Shown here: positions 42,756 to 51,768 of the stretch, piece after piece
Numbering within the stretch: the first letter of the stretch is position 1
Layout: every line of letters begins with the position of its first letter
DNA from: Haloarchaeobius sp. FL176
GTDB taxonomy: Archaea > Halobacteriota > Halobacteria > Halobacteriales > Natrialbaceae
Length of the DNA stretch: 64,000 bases
Reading direction: 5' to 3'
Assembly (NCBI RefSeq): GCF_024609245.1
Contig: NZ_JANJYH010000005.1
Coordinates: 124,001 to 188,000 of the forward strand
The notes under the pieces: generated by a model
The model's input: the letters and a program-made list of their open reading frames with translations, nothing else
Databases searched by the model: none
Told to the model about the DNA's origin: nothing
Made by a program: the position numbers and the translations under genes

Positions 42756-43364
42756 ATGTCGCAGGCAAAAGGCGTCCAGTTGACGTACGATGACGGGGCG
42801 CGTGCCGTCGAACTTGCGCGAGAAGCGGTGGAGGGCTTCGTCGTGAACGGTCGACGTGAGCAGCCCGGCAGCATGATCGACGCCTTCTACAACCGAACGG
42901 GAGCGTTCGTCCGGCTCGAATCGACCCGGGGGCGTGGGAGCCTCCGGGGCTGTGCCGGTGGCTACGAGTCCGACGACCAGCTCGGCCACGTCATCGTCGA
43001 CGCCGCCATCGAGGCCGCCAGCGAGGACTCCTGTGGCTCCGAGGTGACGCCGACCGAGCTCTCGAGTCTGACCGTCTCGGTCTGCTGTGTCTGTAACCTC
43101 GTCCTCACCGACGACCCGGTCGCCGACATGGAGCTCGGCACACACGGCGTCGCAATCGACACCGGCAGCGAGCGCGGCTGGCTCTACCCGACCGTCCCGG
43201 TCGAGCACGGCTGGTCGAAGACCGAGTACCTCGGTCGTGTCTGCCGGAAGGCCGGCCTCCCGCCGATGGCCTGGCAGCAGGAGGACGTGATGGTGACGCT
43301 GTTCGAGGGCCAGATCTTCCGCGAGCGCGATCCCGAAGGTAGTATCGAAGAGCTGACCGGTTAG
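42756..43364 (+). CDS. AMMECR1 domain protein
   Basis: A 202-residue protein of the AMMECR1 family. The conserved core is R-G-S-L-R-G-C-A-G-G (residues about 60-69) and the middle helix region IVDAAIEAASEDSC. The C-terminus has FEGQIFRERDPEGSIEELTG. The family is widespread and its biochemical function is not established, though the fold suggests a nucleic-acid or enzyme role. A gatatac TATA-like element is about 30 nt before the ATG. It ends convergently with the nicotinate phosphoribosyltransferase, the stops overlapping by four bases (43361-43364). Confidence 0.88.
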   Translation: MSQAKGVQLTYDDGARAVELAREAVEGFVVNGRREQPGSMIDAFYNRTGAFVRLESTRGRGSLRGCAGGYESDDQLGHVIVDAAIEAASEDSCGSEVTPTELSSLTVSVCCVCNLVLTDDPVADMELGTHGVAIDTGSERGWLYPTVPVEHGWSKTEYLGRVCRKAGLPPMAWQQEDVMVTLFEGQIFRERDPEGSIEELTG

Positions 43365-44506
43365 AAGTCGACCAGCTCGGCGTCCCGGAGCGCCCGTTCG
43401 GCCGCCGCGTCGATGTCGAACTCGCCGACGACCTCTCCATCCCGTAGCAACGGCTCCAGCAACGGCTCCGCATCGAGGGGCCCCTCGCGGTCCGCCAGTC
43501 CGACCGCGTGTGCGCCGTCCGCGGTCCGGTACACCTGCTTCTTGCCGGAGAGCTTCCCGCGCTTGGCCCCCGGCTCGCCGTCTACGGTCACGATGTCGAG
43601 CGCGAAGTCCACCGGGTCCGCGTTCGTGACGTGGCTCCCGACGCCGAAGCCGTCGGCGAGGTCGCGCAGCTCGCGGATGCGGTCGGGCGTGAGTCCGCCG
43701 CTGACGAAGATGTCCACGTCCTCGTGCCCCCGGACGTCGAGCTCCCAGCGCACCTCGCGGATTATGTGTTCGAAGTCGCCCCGTCGCGAGCCCGTCGTGT
43801 CGAGGCGCACGCCGTCGAGGTCGTCGCCCAGCTCGTCGACCGCCCGCAGCACCTCGTCGACCTCGTCGCTGTAGGTGTCACAGAGCGCGATGCGGGGCAC
43901 CCCGGGCGGGGCCGCCTCGTGGAACGCGCGCCAGGCGTCCTCCTGGCGGCCGCGGCCCATGCAGATGACGAGCGCGTGCGGCATCGTCCCGCCGGCCTCC
44001 CGGCCGAGCAGTTCGCCCGCGGCCACGTGCGAGAAGCCGTCCAGCCCGCCGACCAGCGCGCTCCGTTCGACGGCGGCGGCGATGGCGGGGTGGACGTGGC
44101 GCGCGCCGAAGGAGAGCACCTGCGACTCAGGTGCGGCCCGTCTGGCCTCCAGCGCGGCCGTCGCGAAGCCCGAGGCCTGCGAAAGGAACCCCAGGATCGA
44201 GGTCTCCAGACTGGCGAAGTCGAGATACTGCCCCTCGATTCGCATCACCGGGCCACCGTCGAACAGCTGCCCCTCGGGTATCGCCTGCACGTCGACCGGG
44301 CGACCCTCCAGGAGTCGTGCCACGCTCTCGACGCCGGCCAGCACCTCGAACTCGCCGGACGGGAACTGGTCGGCTGTCACCTCGACGACCACGCGAGGGT
44401 TCACCCCGGCGTGTTCGAGGGCCTCCTCGGTCCGCTCGAAGTAGGCGTCCGTCGCGGTGCCGTCGCGTATCGCCTCGGCGGGAATCACGTCGAACGAATC
44501 GTCCAT
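43361..44506 (-). CDS. pncB: Nicotinate phosphoribosyltransferase
   Basis: A 381-residue enzyme of the archaeal NAPRTase family. It has the N-terminal DAYFERTEEALE region, the active-site-bearing SFGARHVHPA segment (about 133-142), and the C-terminal phosphate-binding barrel (FVSGGLTPDRIREL near 270-285, then FGVGSHVTNADP). It converts nicotinate and PRPP to nicotinate mononucleotide in NAD salvage. With the nicotinamidase-like gene 3.1 kb away, both steps of nicotinamide recycling are encoded here. A cttttg TATA-like element lies about 31 nt before the ATG at 44506. Confidence 0.88.
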   Translation of the reverse strand: MDDSFDVIPAEAIRDGTATDAYFERTEEALEHAGVNPRVVVEVTADQFPSGEFEVLAGVESVARLLEGRPVDVQAIPEGQLFDGGPVMRIEGQYLDFASLETSILGFLSQASGFATAALEARRAAPESQVLSFGARHVHPAIAAAVERSALVGGLDGFSHVAAGELLGREAGGTMPHALVICMGRGRQEDAWRAFHEAAPPGVPRIALCDTYSDEVDEVLRAVDELGDDLDGVRLDTTGSRRGDFEHIIREVRWELDVRGHEDVDIFVSGGLTPDRIRELRDLADGFGVGSHVTNADPVDFALDIVTVDGEPGAKRGKLSGKKQVYRTADGAHAVGLADREGPLDAEPLLEPLLRDGEVVGEFDIDAAAERALRDAELVDF

Positions 44507-44535
44507 ACCGGGCGTTCTCGTCCCCGGGCAAAAGT

Positions 44536-45969
44536 CTAGGCGGTGCCCGCTCGGTGCCCTGTCGTCGCATCCGTGAGCGACGACGGTATCCGTCCGGCTG
44601 CTGCGATGGCGAGTCCACCGGGGTCATGCACGTCGTCGAGGTCGGCCACCGTCGGCGCGTTCACGACGAGCACCGTGTCGCCGTCGCGGACCACGCGGAA
44701 CGCGTCGGCGAAGCCACCGTCGGGGACGACGTAGACCCCGTCGCCACGGGACTCGGCCCCGTTAGCGGCGAGCAACTCGCGGTAGGCATCAGCGAACTCA
44801 CGCGCCTCGTCGGCCGACTCCCACTGCGACCGCCAGACGTACGCGCCCTGCTCGCCGTCCGTGTAGAACACCAGCCGGTCACCGGCCCAGCCGGTCGAGT
44901 ACGGATGGTCGTACCTGTATCGGTTCACGCCCTCGCCGCTGGTGTAGTGCTCGCGGGGGAGCGTCTCGCCGTACCAGAACATCGAGTAGATGTGGGCCTC
45001 ACCCGCCGTTTCGAGGACGGACTCGCCGCCGACCGCGATCCGCCGCCAGCTCTCGCCCGACCGGTCCGGAACCGTCACCGGGGTGGGCCGCTCGTCCGGG
45101 TACCGCTCGGGGTGGATGAGCTGTTCGGTGCTGACCGGCCGGTTCTCGAAGGCCCCGTCGACTGCATCCCAGCCGCCGCGCTCGTACAGCGCCGCGACGA
45201 ACCGCTCCCCGGCCGCATAGGGTGTGTACGTCGCCACGGAGAGCCCGGCGTTCACGTCCCTGCTCCCGCCACCGCCGTCCGCCTGTGGCACCTCGACGCA
45301 GTCCCAGGTACCCGCCGCACAGCGCTGTTCGTACAGCCCTTCGACGTAGTTCGCGTCACCTTCCACGACACCGGTCGCGGCCAGCCGGCCGTCCCGGGTC
45401 GTCGTGCTCGCGGCGAGCCCGAACTGCTGGTCCTGCAGCGCGTGCTCGAGTTCGTGGACCAGCGTCGCCCGCGAGAGCCGGAGCTGCTCGGAACCGTCGC
45501 TCACGATGACGATGTCGCCGGCCGAGTAGTAGCCGAGCACGGACGAGCCGTACAGCTCGCCGAACGCCTCGTCCACCGTCGTGTCCTCGTCGACGACGAA
45601 CAGCGCCTCCCAGAACTGCTCGCGCCACTCGGGCGAGGACCCACCGCCGGAACGCTGCTCACGGTACGTCTCCCGCGAGATTATCTCGACCGACACCGAC
45701 TCCTCGAACTCGTGGCCGCGGATGCGTTCGATGCGAGCCATCGCTCTCGCGGTGACCGCCTCTATCTCGGGCTTGCTCAGCCCGTCCTCGCCCTCCACTG
45801 GGAGCGAGTCGTTCCACCAGTAGCCGTCCTCCCAGCCGCGGACGTCGGTGTCCGGGTCCGGATGGTTCGACGCTGGTTCGGCAAGGCGCGTCTCGCCGAA
45901 GCCAAGCCCCAGACAGCCCGACAGGACGAACAGGGCGACGAGACAGGCGACCGGGAGGATGCGTCTCAT
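44536..45969 (-). CDS. Hvo_1808 family surface lipoprotein, intact HExxH copy
   Basis: A 477-residue protein. A lipobox (FVLSGC at residues about 14-19) predicts lipid anchoring. A peptidase-like core carries H-E-L-E-H within VHELEHALQDQQ, and a later E in GVVEGDANYVEG fits the third metal ligand of a gluzincin. Regions conserved with the next gene include GWEDGYWWND, RIRGHEFEESVSVEIISRETYREQ and IVNAPTVADLDDV. It is annotated in haloarchaea as the Hvo_1808 family. Exact role is unknown; it is possibly an envelope protease. It is the downstream member of a tandem pair. Confidence 0.8.
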   Translation of the reverse strand: MRRILPVACLVALFVLSGCLGLGFGETRLAEPASNHPDPDTDVRGWEDGYWWNDSLPVEGEDGLSKPEIEAVTARAMARIERIRGHEFEESVSVEIISRETYREQRSGGGSSPEWREQFWEALFVVDEDTTVDEAFGELYGSSVLGYYSAGDIVIVSDGSEQLRLSRATLVHELEHALQDQQFGLAASTTTRDGRLAATGVVEGDANYVEGLYEQRCAAGTWDCVEVPQADGGGGSRDVNAGLSVATYTPYAAGERFVAALYERGGWDAVDGAFENRPVSTEQLIHPERYPDERPTPVTVPDRSGESWRRIAVGGESVLETAGEAHIYSMFWYGETLPREHYTSGEGVNRYRYDHPYSTGWAGDRLVFYTDGEQGAYVWRSQWESADEAREFADAYRELLAANGAESRGDGVYVVPDGGFADAFRVVRDGDTVLVVNAPTVADLDDVHDPGGLAIAAAGRIPSSLTDATTGHRAGTA

Positions 45970-46011
45970 GGCGGTCTGTTCGGGGCCGCCGGCAAAGGAG
46001 TTTGGCCTCGC

Positions 46012-47562
46012 TCAGGCCGCGACGACGCTCGCGTTCGTCGTGCCCGCACCGCTCCGGACGCCACTCAGGTCGTCGACGGTCGGCGCGTTGACGATGACCA
46101 CTGACGTCCCCTGCTGGACGACGTGGTACGCGTCGCCGTACGCCGCCCCGTCGTCGATGAGATACGTGTTCGCCCGGTCGCTCACCGCCTGTGCGTCGTG
46201 GTGATCGAGCAGGTCGCGGTAGGCGTCGGCGAACTCGCTGGCGTCGCTCTCGCTGTCCCACTCGGTCTGCCAGACGTAGCCGGTCTCGTTCGTGCTCGCC
46301 GAGTCGTCGGTGACGTAGGGCACGAGCCGGTCACCCGCCCAGCCGTCCGTGATGGGGTGGTCGTAGTTGAACGGGTCCGTCTGGTTGAGCTGCTGGCCGT
46401 CGTAGTTCAGGTGGTTCTGGTACGGGATGACGACATCCGTCAGCTGACCGGTCGCCTGCGTCGTCTGGTACGACGGATACCAGAACATCACGTAGAGGCC
46501 CGCCTCGCCGAAGGAGGCGTAGTCGTTTGCGTCTTCGAGGCCGAGCACCTGCCAGTCGTCGTTGCTACGGTCCTCGACGGTCGGATAGGAAGGCGTCTCG
46601 TCGGGGTACCGGTCGGGGTGGATGGTCTGCTCCGTGCTGGCCGGCGGGTTCTGGTACACCGCGTTCACGGCGTCCCAGCCGCCCCGCTCGTACAGCTGCT
46701 GGACGAACAGCACGCCGTCGCTGTACGGCTGGAAGCTGACCTGGTAGAGCCCGAGGTGGATGTCGCTCGAACCACCGCCGCCCTGCTGTTGCTGGGGCAT
46801 CAGGCAGTCCCAGTTGGACTCACACCGCTCCTGGTAGCGCTGGTCGACCAGGTTCCCGTCGCCCTCGATGATGCCGTCGCGGGCATTGTGGAGTTCCTGG
46901 GTGGACTGGTCGAACGAGCTGATGTCGAACCGCTGGTCCTGCAGCCCGTGGAACAGCTCCTGGGAGAGGGTTATCTCGTCCATCTCGGGCGTCTCCGAGT
47001 CGGAGATGATGACGATCTGCTCCTCGCTCGGGGAGTAGTAGCCGCCGACGCCGCCGGCGGAGTTCCGGTTCTGGACGGCGATGGCGTCGGTCGACTCGTC
47101 GACCATCAGCATCGCCTCCCACTTCACGTTCTGGTGGAGCCGGTCGGCGGTCGTCGTGTTGCCCGACTGGACCTGCTCGCGGTACTCCTCGCGCGAGATG
47201 ATCTCGACGGGCACGCGGCTCTCGAACTCGAGGCCACGGACCTGCTCGACGCGGGCCATCGACCGCGAGACGACCCTGTCGAGTTCGGTGTCGTTCAGCC
47301 CGTCGCTCCGGTCGACGGTGATGCTCTCGTTGTACCAGTAGCCGTCCTCCCACCCGAGGACGTCCTCCTCGGGGTCGGCGAGGCCGCCGGACTGGTCGCC
47401 GCCGTCGGTCGTTGTCTGAGTGGTCTGTGCCGCCGTCGTCTGCATCTCGTCGGTCGGTGCCGTGGTCTCGGGCGTGTCAGTCGCGTTCGACGAGCCGTCG
47501 AGCGCGCTACAGCCGGCGAGGACCACGAGCAGGGCGACGAGGATGCTCGCCGATACTCGCAT
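46012..47562 (-). CDS. Hvo_1808 family surface lipoprotein, paralogue with altered HExxH
   Basis: A 516-residue lipoprotein (lipobox LVVLAGC), with a long Thr/Gln/Asp-rich spacer (residues 20-70) before the shared core. It matches its neighbour in GWEDGYWYNE, VRGLEFESRVPVEIISREEYREQ and VIVNAPTVDDLSGV. The metal motif reads Q-E-L-F-H in LSQELFHGLQDQRF, so the first ligand His is Gln, while the downstream E (GIIEGDGNLVDQ) remains. It may be a non-catalytic partner or have altered metal use. The gene is divergent from the hydrolase at 47647, and a tttattt element precedes its ATG at 47562. Confidence 0.8.
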   Translation of the reverse strand: MRVSASILVALLVVLAGCSALDGSSNATDTPETTAPTDEMQTTAAQTTQTTTDGGDQSGGLADPEEDVLGWEDGYWYNESITVDRSDGLNDTELDRVVSRSMARVEQVRGLEFESRVPVEIISREEYREQVQSGNTTTADRLHQNVKWEAMLMVDESTDAIAVQNRNSAGGVGGYYSPSEEQIVIISDSETPEMDEITLSQELFHGLQDQRFDISSFDQSTQELHNARDGIIEGDGNLVDQRYQERCESNWDCLMPQQQQGGGGSSDIHLGLYQVSFQPYSDGVLFVQQLYERGGWDAVNAVYQNPPASTEQTIHPDRYPDETPSYPTVEDRSNDDWQVLGLEDANDYASFGEAGLYVMFWYPSYQTTQATGQLTDVVIPYQNHLNYDGQQLNQTDPFNYDHPITDGWAGDRLVPYVTDDSASTNETGYVWQTEWDSESDASEFADAYRDLLDHHDAQAVSDRANTYLIDDGAAYGDAYHVVQQGTSVVIVNAPTVDDLSGVRSGAGTTNASVVAA

Positions 47563-47646
47563 ATCTCGGCTGAGGGACCACGTGGAAATAAACGACGTGG
47601 TGCCGGCGGCACAATCGACTTTGCCGTGCCACCCGAACCGCGACAC

Positions 47647-48228
47647 ATGGAGTTCGACTCGACCGACACCGCACTGGTGGTCGTGGACATGCAGAACGGC
47701 TTCTGCAAACCCGATGGGAGCCTCTACGCGCCCGGGAGCGAGACGGCCATCGACCCGGTCGCGTCGCTTGTCGACCGGGCACACGACGCCGGCAGCCGCG
47801 TCGTCTTCACGCGGGACGTGCACCCGCCGGAGCAGTTCGACGGCGCGCACTACTACGACGAGTTCGAGCAGTGGGGCGAGCACGTCCTCGAGGGGTCCTG
47901 GGACGCACAGCTGGTCGAGGAGCTGGAAGTGCGCGAGGACGACCACGTCGTCGAGAAGCACACGTACGACGCGTTCCACGAGACGGAGCTGGACGGCTGG
48001 CTCACGGCCCGTGGTATCGACGACCTCGTCATCTGCGGGACGCTCGCGAACGTCTGTGTCCTCCACACGGCCGGGAGCGCGGGGCTACGGGACTACAGAC
48101 CGGTGCTCGTCGAGGACTGCATCGGGGCCATCGAGTCGGATCACCGGGAGTACGCCCTCGACCACGCGGACTGGCTGTTCGGCGAGGTGACGCGGTCCAT
48201 GGACGTGGCATTCGTGAGCGGGGAGTAG
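47647..48228 (+). CDS. pncA: Isochorismatase/nicotinamidase-like cysteine hydrolase
   Basis: A 193-residue protein with the cysteine hydrolase triad: D14 in VVVDMQNGF, K104 in VVEKHTYDAF, and C137 in GTLANVCVLHTA. The RDVHPPEQ motif fits the metal-binding Asp/His of nicotinamidases. It is likely a nicotinamidase making nicotinate, which pairs with pncB in this window; related isochorismatase-type hydrolases cannot be excluded. A gactttgc element lies about 30 nt before the ATG. It is divergent from the Hvo_1808 paralogue. Confidence 0.7.
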   Translation: MEFDSTDTALVVVDMQNGFCKPDGSLYAPGSETAIDPVASLVDRAHDAGSRVVFTRDVHPPEQFDGAHYYDEFEQWGEHVLEGSWDAQLVEELEVREDDHVVEKHTYDAFHETELDGWLTARGIDDLVICGTLANVCVLHTAGSAGLRDYRPVLVEDCIGAIESDHREYALDHADWLFGEVTRSMDVAFVSGE

Positions 48229-48245
48229 CAGCCGCAGTGAGCCCT

Positions 48246-48300
48246 GTCGACGCTGTCGCTGGCGTTGCTGTGGCGAACAGGCGACGCAGCGTGGCTCGAC
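48246..48300. repeat. Imperfect long inverted repeat after the hydrolase gene
   Basis: Arms GTCGA-CGCTG-TCGC-TG (from 48246) face CA-GCGA-CGCAGCG-TCGAC-type sequence (to 48300) with small bulges, spanning a 17-nt or so loop. It lies 18 nt after the hydrolase stop. It could form a stable RNA end, or reflect GC-rich chance. The rest of the 177-bp gap is featureless apart from promoter-like tacttgaa near 48378. Confidence 0.3.
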
Positions 48301-48405
48301 CGACGGCGCGTCGCGCACCCGCGGAACCGACGGTCGGCAGTGTGTCAGCGCACGCCGCCGTTGGCCGCGGTATCGTACTTGAATCCCCGGAGCGGCCGCG
48401 TCGGA

Positions 48406-49308
48406 CTACGTCGGGTCGACGGCGACCGTGACCCGGTCGCCGACAGCGAACTCGCGGTCTGGGCAGACCAGCTTCGCACCGAAGCCCGGGTCGCGGGCGA
48501 GGAACAGCGAGAGGCCGTGCACCGGCTCGCCGTTCGCAGTGACGGTCACGTCGTCCCAGACGACGGACCGACCGTCGGCGACACCGACCCGCTCGCCGAG
48601 GAAGCGGACTGACCCGTCGCCATCGCGCCGGGAGCCGCGTTCGTCGAACAGGCCGCCACAGTCGTAGTGCCGGAACCCGCCGTCGAGCGCGACACGCGCT
48701 CCGCCGGTGGTGGTGGCTTCGAGGCCGACGAACCGGCCCGGATTCGGATGGGTAGGCGCGTCGAGCATCGCCCACGTGTCGCCGGTCGCGACGACCTCGC
48801 CGGTGCCGTCCCACGGGACCGCTTCGACGGGGACGTCGGCAACGAGTGGAAGCGAGCCCGATGCACGCCGGAGGTGCTGGTCCGGCCGACGGAAACCGAC
48901 GTGGAGGTGCGGATCGACCCATGGTCCAAAGAAGCCGGGGAAGACGAGCTCGCCGAGGTCGTCGCCGACCGCGACCCTGGTACCGGGGTCGAGCGGGGAA
49001 TCGACGTGCATGACACGCGCGACGAGGGCAGACGGCTCGGAACCGTCGCTCCCGCCGACCGACAGCCCCGGCGTCGAAGCGATGTCGACGTCGACGAGCA
49101 GGAGGTGGTCCTCGTCGTCGGCGTAGTCACGTGGCGGCGCTCTGACCGTGAGCGTCTCGCGAACCGTCCCGGCGACCGGGCTCGGTGCGGCGTCGTCGCC
49201 GGGGTAGCAGTCGACCGCGTGGCCCGCGTCGTGAGCAGGGTACGGCGAGTTGTACAGCGACAGCCGGTCGTACTGGTCGACGACGGTCGGGCCGAGCGTG
49301 ACCTCCAT
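48406..49308 (-). CDS. M23/LytM-like metallopeptidase-fold protein
   Basis: A 300-residue protein, soluble and without a signal peptide. It has the M23 metal-site pattern: H-x-x-D in PAHDAGHAVDCYPGD (His about 31-33, Asp 36), and H-x-H in DPHLHVGF (about 135). Short beta stretches fill the region between. A C-terminal part of about 130 residues (from VEAVPWDGTG) is a separate beta-rich domain. As archaea lack murein, the substrate would be a peptide or other polymer; it might also be an inactive fold. The start was taken as the ATG at 49308, with tctaaac about 30 nt upstream. Confidence 0.6.
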   Translation of the reverse strand: MEVTLGPTVVDQYDRLSLYNSPYPAHDAGHAVDCYPGDDAAPSPVAGTVRETLTVRAPPRDYADDEDHLLLVDVDIASTPGLSVGGSDGSEPSALVARVMHVDSPLDPGTRVAVGDDLGELVFPGFFGPWVDPHLHVGFRRPDQHLRRASGSLPLVADVPVEAVPWDGTGEVVATGDTWAMLDAPTHPNPGRFVGLEATTTGGARVALDGGFRHYDCGGLFDERGSRRDGDGSVRFLGERVGVADGRSVVWDDVTVTANGEPVHGLSLFLARDPGFGAKLVCPDREFAVGDRVTVAVDPT

Positions 49309-49362
49309 CGGGGACGGCTTCGGACCCGATGGGTTTAGACGCGTCGCCCCCAACCCGGAGCC

Positions 49363-50073
49363 ATGCGCGTGGTTCGCGGCCGCGGGGAGGACCCGACGGC
49401 CGACGGCGAGGTGACGGCACGGCTGCTCGACGAGGTCGGCGAGCACGGCGAACCGGCGGTCCGTGTGTGGGCGCCGCATCGTATCGTCGCGTTCGGCCGC
49501 CGCGACGCCAACGAATCGGGCTACGAGGCGGCCGCGAGTGCGGCCCGGGAGCGCGGCTTCGAACCCGTCACGCGGAGCGTCGGCGGCCGCGCGGTCGCCT
49601 ACGACGGCGGGACGACGCTCGCCTTCGCCCGCATCACGCCCGTCGACGACGTCCGCGGCGGGCTGGACGACCGGTACGAGGCGCTCACGGTGGACGTGCG
49701 GCGCGCCCTCCGGCGGCTCGGCGTGCCCGCGGAACGCGGCGAACCGTCCGACTCGTTCTGCCCGGGCCAGCACTCGCTCCAGCGCGACGGCAAGCTCGTC
49801 GGCATCGCCCAGCGCGTCCGTGCCGACGCCGCCATCACCTCGGGCGTCTGTATCGTCCGACACCACGAGGAACTTGCCGACCTACTCGATGCCGTCTACG
49901 GCGCGCTCGACGCGCCGTTCGACCCGAACTCGCTCGGGAGCATCGAGCGGGCTGGGGGGACGAGCGACCCCGAGACGGTGCGCGCGACCATCGAGGCGGA
50001 GCTCGCGGGCGAGCCCGAGCCGACCGTCGAGCGGCTCGACGGGGCGTCCGTCGACTCACACGACGAGCCGTAG
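49363..50073 (+). CDS. Lipoate/biotin protein ligase family protein
   Basis: A 236-residue protein of the LplA/LipB-like cofactor transferase fold. It has R-S-V-G-G-R-A-V (about 70-77, the position of the RRxSGG motif), the central DSFCPGQHSLQ segment, and the lysine motif GKLVGIAQRVRADAA (about 143-157). In haloarchaea several such paralogues exist and their acceptors are often untested. It precedes dihydroorotase on the same strand by about 40 bp, with no visible functional link. The ATG at 49363 is the first start. Confidence 0.75.
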   Translation: MRVVRGRGEDPTADGEVTARLLDEVGEHGEPAVRVWAPHRIVAFGRRDANESGYEAAASAARERGFEPVTRSVGGRAVAYDGGTTLAFARITPVDDVRGGLDDRYEALTVDVRRALRRLGVPAERGEPSDSFCPGQHSLQRDGKLVGIAQRVRADAAITSGVCIVRHHEELADLLDAVYGALDAPFDPNSLGSIERAGGTSDPETVRATIEAELAGEPEPTVERLDGASVDSHDEP

Positions 50074-50112
50074 TTCGGGAGACTTAGGACGCCCGGCGCG
50101 GGAGTGGGAGAT

Positions 50113-51399
50113 ATGCTCATCGGCAACGCGACGCTGCCGGACGGGACGACCGCCGACGTGCGCGTCGACGGCGAGACCATCGACGCGGTCGGCGACCTCG
50201 GAGGCGAGGTCGACGTGGACGCGACCGGAAAACTGCTCATGCCCGGTGCCATCGACGTGCACGTCCACTTCCGGCAGCCCGGCTTCTCGCACAAGGAGAC
50301 GTGGTCGACCGGCTCGCGGAGCGCCGCCGCGGGCGGCGTGACGACCGTCGTCGACCAGCCCAACACCGACCCGCCGACGGTGTCCGGCACTGCCTTCGAT
50401 GAGAAGGCCGCCCTCGCCGGCGAGTCGCTCGTCGACTGGGGCGTCAACGGCGGCGTCACCGAGTCGTGGGACCCCGACTCCCTGTTCGACAGACCCCTGT
50501 TCGCCCTGGGCGAGGTGTTTCTCGCAGACTCCACGGGCGACATGGGCATCGAGGCCGACCTGTTCGACGACGCCGTCGAGCTGGCCGCGGGACACGACGT
50601 GCCGGTCACCGTCCACGCCGAGGACGCCGACCTGTTCGACGAGGCAGCGCTCGAAAACGCCGACGACGGCGTCGGGAGAGCGGCCGACGGGGACGCCTGG
50701 TCCGCCTACCGGACCCCCGAAGCCGAGGCCGCCGCAGTCGAGCGCGCCTGTGAGGTCGCCACCGACTCCGGTGCGGACCTCCACATCGCCCACACTTCGA
50801 CGCCGGAGGGCATCGACGCCGCCGCCGAGGCCGGCGCGACCTGCGAGGTCACCCCGCACCACCTGTTCCTCTCGCGCCTCGACGCCGCCGACCTCGGCAG
50901 CCACGGCCGGATGAACCCGCCGCTTCGCTCCGAACCACGCCGAGTGGCCGTCTTCGAGCGCGTCGCCGACGGGACGGTCGACGTCATCGCGACCGACCAC
51001 GCCCCACACACCGTCGAGGAGAAAGAGGAGAACATCCGCGACGCGCCATCGGGCGTCCCCGGCGTCGAGACGATGGTCCCGCTCCTGCTCGTCGAAGCCA
51101 CCGCCACCGACGGTGCGTTCGGCTTCGAGCGCGTCCGCGACCTCGTCGCCGCGAACCCGGCCGAGATCTTCGGGCTCGACTCGAAGGGACGGGTCGCCGA
51201 GGGCTACGACGCGGACCTCGCGCTGTACGACATCGACGACAGCCGCGAGATCCGCGGCGCAGACCTGCACTCGAACTGCGGGTGGACGCCGTTCGAGGGC
51301 TGGACGGGCATCTTCCCCGAGTGGACGACAGTTCGGGGAACGGTCGTCTGGGACGGCGAGGAGTTCGGCGAGAACGACGGGCAGAACGTCAGTCTCTGA
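50113..51399 (+). CDS. pyrC: Dihydroorotase
   Basis: A 428-residue amidohydrolase with the binuclear site: H50-V-H52-F-R-Q-P-G after LLMPGAID, the further His in VTVHAEDAD and HIAHTSTPEG, and the DHAPHTVEEK Asp/His loop (residues about 295-305). It closes carbamoyl aspartate to dihydroorotate in pyrimidine synthesis. The GTG at 50104 would give a three-residue extension, but the ATG at 50113 opens MLIGNATLPDG. It follows the lipoate-ligase-like gene at about 40 bp, so the two may be cotranscribed. Confidence 0.92.
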   Translation: MLIGNATLPDGTTADVRVDGETIDAVGDLGGEVDVDATGKLLMPGAIDVHVHFRQPGFSHKETWSTGSRSAAAGGVTTVVDQPNTDPPTVSGTAFDEKAALAGESLVDWGVNGGVTESWDPDSLFDRPLFALGEVFLADSTGDMGIEADLFDDAVELAAGHDVPVTVHAEDADLFDEAALENADDGVGRAADGDAWSAYRTPEAEAAAVERACEVATDSGADLHIAHTSTPEGIDAAAEAGATCEVTPHHLFLSRLDAADLGSHGRMNPPLRSEPRRVAVFERVADGTVDVIATDHAPHTVEEKEENIRDAPSGVPGVETMVPLLLVEATATDGAFGFERVRDLVAANPAEIFGLDSKGRVAEGYDADLALYDIDDSREIRGADLHSNCGWTPFEGWTGIFPEWTTVRGTVVWDGEEFGENDGQNVSL

Positions 51400-51411
51400 G
51401 TCCGGCGCGGC

Positions 51412-51768
51412 TCACAGCAGCACCGTCGCGAGTGAGCCAGCGAGCATCACGCCGACGCCGAAGCCGCTGATTCTGGCCATCGCGCGCCGTGAGTCTGTCT
51501 CGGTCCAGTCCGAGCCGGTGTCCATGTAGCGCTGCATGTTCTCGATGCCGCGGCCTGCCATCACGGAGCCGGACCAGCCGAGCACGCCGAAGCCGAGCAG
51601 GAGCGCACCGACCGCGAAGGTGGTCTCGGTCGCCGCCCGGAGCGTCCCGTCGAGGGTGAGCCCGGCGAGAGCGACGAGCCCGACGACGACGCCGGCACCC
51701 CCGGCGGTCGCGAGACGGCGGACGGCCGTGGCGAGACCAGTGCCGGTCGCCACCTCAGTCGACCGCAT
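51412..51768 (-). CDS. Small four-span membrane protein
   Basis: A 118-residue protein with four hydrophobic spans and no recognised domain (start MRSTEVATGTG). It overlaps the end of the ABC permease gene by 14 bases (51755-51768), so it is cotranscribed as the last gene of the importer unit. A role in the transporter is possible but not shown by sequence. It ends convergently after pyrC. Confidence 0.6.
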   Translation of the reverse strand: MRSTEVATGTGLATAVRRLATAGGAGVVVGLVALAGLTLDGTLRAATETTFAVGALLLGFGVLGWSGSVMAGRGIENMQRYMDTGSDWTETDSRRAMARISGFGVGVMLAGSLATVLL

